A DNA stretch of 64,000 bases from Butyrivibrio sp. (GTDB lineage Bacteria; Bacillota; Clostridia; Lachnospirales; Lachnospiraceae): the NCBI GenBank assembly GCA_017470505.1, contig JAFUYO010000011.1, forward strand, positions 25,230 to 89,229. The letters are read 5' to 3'. This document shows, piece after piece, positions 26,684-35,800 of the stretch (position 1 is its first letter; every line of letters starts with the position of its first letter). The notes under the pieces were generated by a model. It made no database searches. It worked only from the letters and a program-made list of their open reading frames with translations, and was not told where the DNA came from. The translations under genes and the position numbers were made by a program.

Positions 26684-28756
26684 ATGGATAAAGAGATATT
26701 TGGTCAGGAACAGAAACATCTCTCAAAGACCTACAAAAGGCTCCTTGAGATGGAAGAAGAACTCGAAAGGGATATCCTCTCTCTCGATGAAAAGGCTGCT
26801 GATGAAAAGAACGACATCCGCGACAACATACGTTTCGACTACGCAGACATCGAGACCACCATGGAAACTCTCACAGAGATTGAGGTATGGAACCGCTATA
26901 TAGACACCTACAACGTGGAGGCCGCTTCCCTGGCAAAGCGCCTCTCCGGCGTAAAAAAGCTTTTGGAGTCTCCCTACTTTGCAAAGATAACCCTGCAGTT
27001 CGACGACTCGGAGGAGCCTGAGAGCTACTACATCGGGAGGGCTGCGATCTCGGAAAACGCCTACGAGCAGATGGTCATCGACTGGAGGTCTCCGATTGCC
27101 GAGGTCTACTACAATCAGGAGAACGGTCCTACGCACTATACCGTGGACGACAGGGAGATACCCGTGGATCTGAAGCTCCGCCGTCAGTTCAATATTGAAC
27201 AGGATAAGCTCATCTCCTACTTTGACACAAATATTGCCATTGAGGATCCGATGCTCCTAAAGTCGCTGTCTCAGACTCACACCGACAAGATGCAGGCCAT
27301 CACCGCAACCATCCAGAAGGAGCAGAACACCGTTATACGCTATCCCGATGTCCCTGTTCTTCTCGTAGAGGGAATCGCCGGAAGCGGCAAGACGTCAGTC
27401 CTTCTTCAGCGCATCGCTTATCTCTTTTACCGTAAGAGAAAGACCCTGCGCCCCGACCAGGTATGCCTTCTGACCTTAAATCCCGTGTTCAGGGATTACA
27501 TAGATAACGTCCTTCCCGACATGGGCGAGACAAATCCGTTGACGCTGACATGGAAGGAGTTCCTTGAGAGTGCAGGGCTTTCGGGAAATCTGTATGACTA
27601 TGACGAAACAGAAAGTTCATCTCTTGAAAAGATACGGGATGAGCTCCAGAACACGTCCACAGGGCTCGTAAATGGGCTAAGGGGGCTGGTCCCAGAGCTC
27701 ACTGACTTTACCGACATAAAGCAGAAAGAAACCAGGGTGATATCAAGAGAGGACATCCTTGCTCTTGCCGCAAGGTACAAACAGTTTCCTCTCGGGATGA
27801 GGCTCATTCAGATCATGAGCGATGAGCTCTTAGAGATTGCCAAAAGCAAGATGAAGAACCTCGACCTTGACGGCAATAATTCGGAGGGCACGGCAGGGTC
27901 TGAGAAGTCCGAGGAAAATCGCATTGAAAACGATTACGGTGGAGCAATCAGCCAGATAAAGAGCTGCAGATGGGTTAACGCATCAAAAGTTGCAAAGAGG
28001 ATCCTCAAAACCGATCACATAACAGAAGCTGAGTATCTCTATACAAAACTCCTTTTAACAGGCGAGTGCGACCGGAATATGAAATACGTCATGATTGATG
28101 AGGTTCAGGATTACACCAGGGCTCAGATGATGATCTTTGAAAAGTATTTCCCAAACGCCCGTTTTATGCTGCTTGGCGATGAGTTTCAGGCGGTAAGGGA
28201 GGGTTGCGTCACCTTCAAAGAGCTCGAGGAGATGGCAAAAGAAGGCGGCAAAAGCTTTGTAAAGCTCCCTCTTATGACCAGCTACAGAAGTTCGCCCGAG
28301 ATAACAGAGAAGTTTTCTTCCCTCCTGCCCGGAGACAAAAAGATGATGGTATCATCCGTTCAGCGCCCCGGCGAAAAGGTCAGGATAAAAAACCTCTCCT
28401 CTGAAGATGCCTACGCATCAGCGCTAAGAGAGATCATCGAGGCGTTTTCAAAAGAGGAAGGTCTTACCGCCATCATCTGCAGAGATCAGTTTGCAGTTGA
28501 AAAGACGGCGGAGCTCCTCGGAAGTTCCTCCCCTGATATCATCTCCGCAGATGCGCCCCTGCCAGCGAGCGGAGCATTTCTCATAGAGCTCCCCCTGGCC
28601 AAGGGGCTTGAGTTTGACAATTGTATAATCGCAGATGCAGATGAGGATTCCTATCCCGGCGATACTCTTGGACGCCACTGCCTCTACACAGCCATATCGA
28701 GGGCGACCAAAAACCTCGCTATCCTGTCTCTGGGCAAGGGCGCAATCACAACATAA
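26684..28756 (+). CDS. helD: HelD-type UvrD-like helicase / RNA polymerase recycling factor
   Basis: HelD proteins bind RNA polymerase and use ATP to free it from stalled or terminated complexes. An N-terminal coiled coil (EQEQ-like QEQKHLSKTYKRLLEMEEELE) inserts into the polymerase. Next come YYIGRAAISE and VIDWRSPIAEVYY, the usual HelD signature. Walker A is VEGIAGSGKTSVLL, Walker B YVMIDEVQDYTRAQ, and the C-terminal superfamily 1 motifs include LMTSYRSSPEI and AKGLEFDNCIIAD. It ends with LYTAISRATKNLAIL. ATG 26684 is taken as start because the family begins like this; ATG 26624 would add 20 residues. Neither has a strong ribosome site, and TATACT at 26631 upstream could be a -10 box. It stands alone on the plus strand. 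Confidence 0.88.
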   Translation: MDKEIFGQEQKHLSKTYKRLLEMEEELERDILSLDEKAADEKNDIRDNIRFDYADIETTMETLTEIEVWNRYIDTYNVEAASLAKRLSGVKKLLESPYFAKITLQFDDSEEPESYYIGRAAISENAYEQMVIDWRSPIAEVYYNQENGPTHYTVDDREIPVDLKLRRQFNIEQDKLISYFDTNIAIEDPMLLKSLSQTHTDKMQAITATIQKEQNTVIRYPDVPVLLVEGIAGSGKTSVLLQRIAYLFYRKRKTLRPDQVCLLTLNPVFRDYIDNVLPDMGETNPLTLTWKEFLESAGLSGNLYDYDETESSSLEKIRDELQNTSTGLVNGLRGLVPELTDFTDIKQKETRVISREDILALAARYKQFPLGMRLIQIMSDELLEIAKSKMKNLDLDGNNSEGTAGSEKSEENRIENDYGGAISQIKSCRWVNASKVAKRILKTDHITEAEYLYTKLLLTGECDRNMKYVMIDEVQDYTRAQMMIFEKYFPNARFMLLGDEFQAVREGCVTFKELEEMAKEGGKSFVKLPLMTSYRSSPEITEKFSSLLPGDKKMMVSSVQRPGEKVRIKNLSSEDAYASALREIIEAFSKEEGLTAIICRDQFAVEKTAELLGSSSPDIISADAPLPASGAFLIELPLAKGLEFDNCIIADADEDSYPGDTLGRHCLYTAISRATKNLAILSLGKGAITT

Positions 28757-28772
28757 CTGCTTATACAGAAAT

Positions 28773-28800
28773 GGCTGAGAACCTTTGATAGTTCTCAGCC
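28773..28800. terminator. Hairpin between convergent helD and ppdK
   Basis: GGCTGAGAAC (28773-28782) and GTTCTCAGCC (28791-28800) form a perfect 10-bp stem 17 bases after the helD stop. No T run follows on the plus strand, so it may act only as an RNA-end stabiliser. Confidence 0.5.
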
Positions 28801-28811
28801 AAAAATCCTGT

Positions 28812-28848
28812 AAAAAAGAGAACTACTCAGCTAAGAGCAGTTCTCTTT
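28812..28848 (-). terminator. Intrinsic terminator of ppdK
   Basis: AAGAGAACT (28816-28824) pairs with AGTTCTCTT (28839-28847). On the minus strand TTTTTT (28812-28817) follows. It begins about 24 bases after the ppdK stop. Confidence 0.7.
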
Positions 28849-28871
28849 AATAATCCAGGCTTTAAGAACTG

Positions 28872-31733
28872 TTATTTCTTTCTGTTCTCCTTGTAAGCCT
28901 TAACAGCTGCGTCAACGCCTGCCTTAAGTCCTACAAGACCTGCTCTTGCGACATCAGCTGATGTCTCTGCGAGCTCTTTTGCAACTTCCTCAGCCTTCTT
29001 TGCTACTTCCTCAAGCTTAGCCTTTGTCTCGTCATCGACGAATGACTTTGAGTCACATGAAGAAGATGTGCTGTCTGAATCTGCGTTCCTTTTGGCAGCC
29101 TTTTCAGCGATGGCAGCCTGCGCAGCGGCAAGTCTTGCTACAGGCACACGGAAAGGTGAGCATGATACATAGTCGAGGCCGATCTTGTGGCAGAACTCAA
29201 CTGATGAAGGATCTCCGCCGTGCTCTCCGCAGATACCAACGTGAAGAGAAGGATTAACGGGCTTGCCGAGTCTGATGGACATCTCCATAAGCTTGCCTAC
29301 GCCTGTCTGATCGAGCTTTGCGAAAGGATCATTCTCGAAGATCTTGGTGTCATAGTAAGCGTTGAGGAACTTACCTGCATCATCACGTGAGAAGCCAAAT
29401 GTCATCTGTGTGAGGTCGTTTGTGCCGAAGCAGAAGAAATCAGCTTCCTTTGCGATCTCATCAGCTGTAAGGGCAGCTCTGGGAATCTCGATCATTGTAC
29501 CAACTTCGTACTTGAGGTTTGCGCCTGCAGCCTTGATCTCAGCGTCAGCCGTATCAACAACTACCTGCTTAACGTACTTGAGCTCCTTGACCTCACATAC
29601 AAGAGGGATCATGATCTCAGGCTTAACGTTCCAGTTCGGGTGGTCCTTCTGAACTTCAAGTGCAGCGCGGATAACAGCCTTGGTCTGCATCTTGGCGATC
29701 TCAGGATATGTAACTGCAAGACGGCACCCTCTGTGACCCATCATAGGGTTGAACTCATGGAGTGAGTTGATGATAGCCTTAACCTCATCTACTGTCTTGT
29801 GCTTGGAATCAGCGAGCTTCTTGATCTCGTCCTCTGTTGTGGGAACAAACTCGTGAAGCGGAGGATCAAGGAATCTGATTGTAACAGGACATCCCTCAAG
29901 TGCCTCGTAGAGTGCCTTGAAGTCTCCCAGCTGGTAAGGAAGGATCTTCTCGAGAGCTTCCTCTCTCTCTTCTACTGTATCTGAGCAGATCATCTCACGG
30001 AAAGCAGCAATTATGTCTTCCTCGAAGAACATGTGCTCTGTACGGCAAAGTCCGATACCCTCTGCACCGAGTTCTCTTGCCTTTTTGGCATCAGCAGGTG
30101 TGTCGGCGTTTGTACGAACCTTAAGTCTTCTGAACTGGTCAGCCCATGCCATGATGCGTCCGAATTCACCGGCGATCTTGGCATCAACTGTTGCGATCTG
30201 ACCATCATAGATGTTACCTGTTGTTCCGTCGATAGAGATGAAATCTCCCTCGTGGAACTCTTTGCCTGCGAGTGTGAACTTCTTGTTCTCCTCGTCCATG
30301 TTGATGTCGCCGCAGCCTGATACGCAGCACTCACCCATACCACGGGCAACAACGGCAGCGTGGCTGGTCATACCGCCGCGGACTGTCAGGATACCCTGAG
30401 CAGCCTTCATACCTGTGATATCCTCAGGTGATGTCTCAAGACGAACGAGAACTACCTTCTCGCCTCTCTCTGCCCATGCAACAGCGTCATCAGCTGTGAA
30501 CACGATCTTACCGCATGCAGCTCCGGGTGAAGCGCCAAGGCCCTTTCCGATGGGAGTTGCAGCCTTGAGTGCGGCAGCATCGAACTGAGGATGAAGAAGT
30601 GTATCGAGGTTTCTGGGATCGATCATTGCTACAGCTTCTTCAGGAGTCTTGTGTCCCTCATCAACGAGGTCACATGCGATCTTGAGAGCAGCGGGAGCTG
30701 TTCTCTTACCATTACGGCACTGGAGCATGTAGAGCTTCTTGTTCTCTACGGTGAACTCCATATCCTGCATATCGTGGTAGTGATTCTCTAAAGTCTCACA
30801 AACCTTGATGAACTCTGCATAAGCCTCAGGGAACTCCTTCTCCATCTGAGCGATAGGCATAGGAGTACGTACACCGGCAACAACGTCCTCGCCCTGCGCG
30901 TTGATGAGGAACTCACCCATGAGCTTGTTCTCACCTGTCGCAGGGTCACGTGTGAATGCAACACCTGTTCCTGACTCGTTGTTGAGGTTACCGAATACCA
31001 TAGGCATTACGTTAACAGCTGTTCCCCATGAATAAGGGATGTCGTTGTCACGACGATATACGTTGGCACGAGGGTTATCCCATGAACGGAATACAGCCTC
31101 GATAGCAAGCTTAAGCTGCTCAACCGGGTCTGAAGGGAAGTCCTTGCCGAGCTGTTTCTTGTACTCAGCCTTGAACTGCTCAGCCAATTCCTTGAGATCT
31201 GCTGCTGTGAGATCAACGTCAAACTTAACGCCCTTCTTCTCCTTCATCTCGTCGATGAGCTGCTCGAAGTACTTCTTGCCTACTTCCATAACTACATCTG
31301 AGAACATCTGGATGAAACGACGATATGAATCATATACGAAACGCTCGAATGCAGGATCGGGATTTCCCTTGATCATAGCTGCAACAACATCATCGTTAAG
31401 ACCAAGGTTAAGGATTGTATCCATCATACCCGGCATTGATGCACGTGCACCTGAACGAACTGAAACGAGAAGCGGATTGTCGAGATCACCAAACTTCTTG
31501 CCGTTGATCTCCTCCATCTTTTTAACGCCTTCCATAGCCTGAGCCATGATCTCGTCATTGATCTTGCGGCCATCCTCATAATACTGTGTGCAAGCCTCTG
31601 TTGTGATTGTGAAGCCCTGAGGAACGGGAAGACCGATGTTGGTCATCTCTGCAAGGTTTGCACCTTTTCCACCGAGAAGCTCACGCATGCCTGCGTTACC
31701 TTCTTTGAACATATAAACCCATTTGTTCGCCAT
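28872..31733 (-). CDS. ppdK: Pyruvate, phosphate dikinase with C-terminal helical extension
   Basis: The enzyme interconverts pyruvate + ATP + Pi and PEP + AMP + PPi. In anaerobes it often serves PPi-linked glycolysis. The N-terminal nucleotide-binding domain starts with MANKWVYMFKEGNAGM. The swivelling phosphohistidine is about residue 456 in GGMTSHAAVVARGMG. The C-terminal TIM barrel has VGICGEHGGD with the catalytic Cys, and GTNDLTQMTFGFSRDD. The usual length is about 875 residues, but this protein has 953. The added 75 or so residues start after AAAQAAIAEKAAK with a Ser-rich linker (DSDSTSSSCDSKS) and continue as Ala/Lys/Glu helix (KLEEVAKKAEEVAKELAET). ATG 31733 has AGGAAAGG upstream. 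Confidence 0.95.
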   Translation of the reverse strand: MANKWVYMFKEGNAGMRELLGGKGANLAEMTNIGLPVPQGFTITTEACTQYYEDGRKINDEIMAQAMEGVKKMEEINGKKFGDLDNPLLVSVRSGARASMPGMMDTILNLGLNDDVVAAMIKGNPDPAFERFVYDSYRRFIQMFSDVVMEVGKKYFEQLIDEMKEKKGVKFDVDLTAADLKELAEQFKAEYKKQLGKDFPSDPVEQLKLAIEAVFRSWDNPRANVYRRDNDIPYSWGTAVNVMPMVFGNLNNESGTGVAFTRDPATGENKLMGEFLINAQGEDVVAGVRTPMPIAQMEKEFPEAYAEFIKVCETLENHYHDMQDMEFTVENKKLYMLQCRNGKRTAPAALKIACDLVDEGHKTPEEAVAMIDPRNLDTLLHPQFDAAALKAATPIGKGLGASPGAACGKIVFTADDAVAWAERGEKVVLVRLETSPEDITGMKAAQGILTVRGGMTSHAAVVARGMGECCVSGCGDINMDEENKKFTLAGKEFHEGDFISIDGTTGNIYDGQIATVDAKIAGEFGRIMAWADQFRRLKVRTNADTPADAKKARELGAEGIGLCRTEHMFFEEDIIAAFREMICSDTVEEREEALEKILPYQLGDFKALYEALEGCPVTIRFLDPPLHEFVPTTEDEIKKLADSKHKTVDEVKAIINSLHEFNPMMGHRGCRLAVTYPEIAKMQTKAVIRAALEVQKDHPNWNVKPEIMIPLVCEVKELKYVKQVVVDTADAEIKAAGANLKYEVGTMIEIPRAALTADEIAKEADFFCFGTNDLTQMTFGFSRDDAGKFLNAYYDTKIFENDPFAKLDQTGVGKLMEMSIRLGKPVNPSLHVGICGEHGGDPSSVEFCHKIGLDYVSCSPFRVPVARLAAAQAAIAEKAAKRNADSDSTSSSCDSKSFVDDETKAKLEEVAKKAEEVAKELAETSADVARAGLVGLKAGVDAAVKAYKENRKK

Positions 31734-31773
31734 GTTTTTACCAACCTTTCCTAATAGTGTTTGTTTATAACTA

Positions 31774-31802
31774 CCACCTTAAGTCAAAAGACTTATCGGT
31801 GG
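31774..31802 (-). terminator. Hairpin 3' of the glycerophosphodiesterase gene
   Basis: CCACC-AAGTC and GACTT-GGTGG arms (31774-31802) lie just past the stop at 31806. The T run on the minus strand is poor, so termination is only likely. Confidence 0.45.
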
Positions 31803-31805
31803 AAA

Positions 31806-32726
31806 TTACCTGTTTTCTGCCGGAACAAAGCTGTCAAAGATAAAGATATCAAAGTTATCTCTCGCCCTGTCAAGCTCCTCCTGGCTCTTTATGGTCCAGG
31901 CCGCCGTTGTACATTTAAAAAGATGCCTGTCAACCCACATTGAAAAGCTCTTCGGGTACTTGTGGTTAAATGCAATGAAATCCGGCTTGGTCAGGAAATT
32001 GAAAAAGAGATGTGTCAGCCCAAAGTACAGACCCTTATTAAACTCTTTCGGATTGTCCTTGTGAAATTCGTCTGAGAGCTGCCCTCTCATAACTCTCGGA
32101 TTGTTCTTTTTAAACCACCTGACTCCCAGAGGATTGAAGGATTCCATGCAGTACACTCCCTTATAGCTCCTGAGCATCCCGGAAACTATGGGGCAGACGG
32201 ACAGATCGTACCTCTCTATCTTGAGTTCTACTATAAGAGGGACCCTGCCGTCAACAAGCTGCAGGAAATCTGCAAACTTCGGAATCTTCTCACCTGAGTT
32301 TAAGAGATGGAGCTTTTGAAGCTCATCAAAAGTGTAGTCGCAGACCTTCCCGGGAACTGCAATTGTCCCGTCAGCATTTCTCTCAGGCACAGGACCTTTG
32401 CCTGCTGTCCATGAATCTCCAAGCTCCTCTCCCTCATCGAACCTCGCAACTCTCTTAAGAGTAAAGTCGTGGAATATAACGGGAACCTTGTCCTTAGTCA
32501 GCTGAACATCACACTCTATTCCGTATCCTGCATCGACGGCTTTTTTAAACGCCGCCATGGAATTCTCCGGGGCATCAGAACTGTTGTCAAAGAGTCCTCT
32601 GTGCGCATAGAGAATCCCAAGATGTGGTCTCCTGTCCGGCCTCCCGATCATCCTCGGCATTATCATCACAAGGTAACCGCCGGCCGCAACAACGGGAATT
32701 ATGCCAAAAAACTTTAACCCTAACAT
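31806..32726 (-). CDS. Glycerophosphodiester phosphodiesterase family protein
   Basis: The family hydrolyses glycerophosphodiesters to glycerol 3-phosphate and an alcohol. The protein has 306 residues from ATG 32726, with AGGAAG seven bases upstream. An N-terminal hydrophobic segment (LKFFGIIPVVAAGGYLVMIM) anchors it in the membrane or exports it. The catalytic elements are AHRGL (about 43), ENSMAAFKKA, and GIECDVQLTKDKVPVIFHD (about 75-92) with the metal-binding Glu and Asp and the second His. VPLIVELKIE and YCMESFNPLGVRWFKK complete the barrel. The substrate may be phospholipid-derived or teichoic-acid-like; the sequence does not decide. Confidence 0.88.
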   Translation of the reverse strand: MLGLKFFGIIPVVAAGGYLVMIMPRMIGRPDRRPHLGILYAHRGLFDNSSDAPENSMAAFKKAVDAGYGIECDVQLTKDKVPVIFHDFTLKRVARFDEGEELGDSWTAGKGPVPERNADGTIAVPGKVCDYTFDELQKLHLLNSGEKIPKFADFLQLVDGRVPLIVELKIERYDLSVCPIVSGMLRSYKGVYCMESFNPLGVRWFKKNNPRVMRGQLSDEFHKDNPKEFNKGLYFGLTHLFFNFLTKPDFIAFNHKYPKSFSMWVDRHLFKCTTAAWTIKSQEELDRARDNFDIFIFDSFVPAENR

Positions 32727-32865
32727 CAAACCACTTCCTGAATGATAAATTTATAACTATCCGCCAAATTATTTTACACATCTTTTGTTAATTTCGCAAC
32801 AATATATCCGACAATATATATCTGAAACCTATGAAATCTTTATTAAATATGAAAAAAACCTAAGG

Positions 32866-35800
32866 TCACGATACCGCCCTTGCAGAAATCTTAAATTTAA
32901 ATATCTTCCTTCCGCCGTATTCACCTGTTCCTTCAATTGTAACCGTAGCCGTTCCGATGAATCTGTTATCCGATACGGAAACAATCCTGTATTCCTCACT
33001 GCTTAACTCTTTTCCATTAACGGTGACCTTAATATCATCTTCGCTCATGGGAATGATTTCCATTCCACCACTAAAGACAAGTCCGCTTGCATCCTTTACT
33101 GTTACCTTGGCTGATGAAATATCTTTTGAGGCGTCTATCACCCTGTAGCTGCCCTTAATCGTGCCTTTGCTGTAATAGGGGCTCTTTTCCGGGCAGGTTA
33201 CATATACTTCCACCCCGATCGCAGTCCCTGCCACAGGCCTGTCCTTGGGATCTGCCTCTTCCCCGTCGTTTCTTATGGTTCCATCAGTCATTGTTGCCGT
33301 CCCAATGTAGAAATAGCGGTAATCATACTTATCAGGGAGCTCAATATCCTTGTCTCTGCCTATGGCGATGGCTTTGCCGCCGTCAGTAAACTTCGCAGAA
33401 GGCATAAAATACCCGTCCTTGCCATTTGAATTGTATTTGACGTCATCTATGGCAAAGGAGATATGGTCAGTATCAAAAGGCGCTTTCTCAATAGTGAAAG
33501 TCTTTGCGGCAGAGGCTCCTGTAAAGTTTCCTTTTCCGGTGACAAGAAGCATCGGCGCTTTACTTCCTGCCGCTGCTGCATCAGCCACCTTGCTGTTATT
33601 CTTATAGGAAAGCGTATAATCAATACCTTCTCTCAGAATCATGTCATCGCCAAACCTCACGGTGACATCCTTGCACTTTGCTCCTGCCTTTGAGTAGTAT
33701 ACGTGCTGATCGCCTATAGTTATGTTCAGCATCTTTAGAGCATCATCCTTTAAGTTGTACGGCTTGACAGTTATCGTCTTCTTTATGCCTCCGCTGTAGC
33801 CGTTCTTTCCGACAAACTCCAAAGAAAACTGTCCGACTTTTCCTGTGTTCTTCATGGAAACGGAATAATCAGCTCCCTCTGTAAGAGCATGCTTTGTCTT
33901 TGACTTGTCAGCTGTATATAAAGTCACAGCCATCCAGTCTCTTTCAAGGTTCTTATCCCTGGCATTAAACAGATCGGAAAGAGATATCTCTTTTCCCGTG
34001 TACTCCACAGTTGTTGCAAGACCGGCAAGCTTCACGTTCTTCATGGGGGTTCCGGTTATCTCGTAGGATGCTATCTTACTGCCAACGACGATGACTTCGC
34101 CCTCTGAAAGGCCGCTCTCCTCTTTGGAAACACCGCTTATAACAAAGCTATACGTGCCCGCATAGTAGTGTTCATCTGCAAGCTCCGGAAAGTCAGCGCT
34201 CCTTACAAGATCCACTGTAAAGTCCTTATTATAAGTAAGAACGTTCTTTGCGTTAAATACACAGATTACAGGTGTTTTGCCATCCCTGTTATCAAAAAGC
34301 GTATCTAAGTATTCATCAGGTTCCTGTGACATTGCTGTTCTGTCAGCATAGGGAATCTTAACAGCCTTGCCCTTTACATCCCCAATCTTCAGCTTTGATG
34401 CCTGAACATAGGACTTGTTTGAAGAGTCATAGGCCTTCACCAGAACAGTTTCGGTCTTGGAAGAGGCTGTAAAATTCCCCCCTTCTTTGCCGGCTATCTC
34501 AACAACATAGGTCTTGCCCACTTCTGCCTTGAAGTTCTTAAGCTCAGAGGCCGTAATCAGATTGTTGCTTCCTACGGATCCAACATAGTAATTCAGGACA
34601 TAATCCTTGTTAAGCGAGAGCTTTTTGCCGTTAAAGGCTAATTTTGGCGCCACCTGTGAGAGCTTACTTCCCGAAGAAAGACAAACCTCCTTCTCTGTAG
34701 TTATTTCTGCTCCATTGATATCAGCACATGTAATTCCAAACTTAAAGTTCATAGCCCCGGAATAATTTCCTTTGCCGCTTACCGTAAAGCCCGGCGTCTT
34801 GAGAGCGGTCTCTGAAGCCACTGCAGTATTGTTCGCGTATGAAACGTTATAGTCCCTGCCCTCAATAAGTCTGTTCTTTCCGTAAAAGACCCTTATACTG
34901 TCATTAAAGGTTATTTTGGAGCCGGTATAGACAAAGCTTAATCCGGTAGCCTTTGCAAGGGCAGCGCTCTTACCGGTGTGAGCAGTATTCGGATCCAGGT
35001 TATCGATACGCACATACTCGCCGGTCTCTTCTGATTTCAGAGCAAACCAGAGGTCAGAAGGCACATTTGCCACACTGCCTTCAAATATACTGTTCATCAG
35101 AGCTTCATCTATATCTCCATAGTCCTCTGATAGTCTGAAGCTAAACGTAACCTCGGCGCTTCTGTTAAAATTCTCAGAAATCGCGTAAGCCTTTATGACT
35201 GTATCTTTGGCAATAACAATGGCATTACTGTATACACTGTATTCTCCATCGTCCAAAGCGTACATTATCAAAGCGCCCGGAGTGCTTGAGCCAAGTATCA
35301 CTCTTGTGCCCTTCGTAACAATGCGCTCGCCGCCGTTTTCTACATAAGGCGTACAATAAGGCTCTTTTAGCCCATTTACCGATGGCTCAGAACTTACGGT
35401 AACAGTAACATCATCACTTCTCTTGCCGTCAGCTATTGCATAAACCTTTGCGGTTCCTTCAGCTCTTCCTGTGACAGTTCCGTCGCTCTTAAGGATCACA
35501 GGGCATTCTTTTGCCCTGTTGCTGTTTCCGTAAGTGACGTCTGCAAGATACCAGGTTACGTCCGCGTTTACGCCTGAGGGACTTAAAGTGGACAAAAGAG
35601 ATTTCTTTTCCCCGATCTCAAGCACTGTAGCGTTGTTAGCAGAGACATCTACATTTTCCACTCTTCTTCCTGTGCTGCCGATTCCCCACTTGTAGTAGAT
35701 GTCTATGTCGCCTGTCGGCTTATACAGCGTTTTACCCGATTCTGTCCAGGTAACGATAAGTTTTTGTTCGATATTATTACTGTCCCTGTAGTACCAGCCC

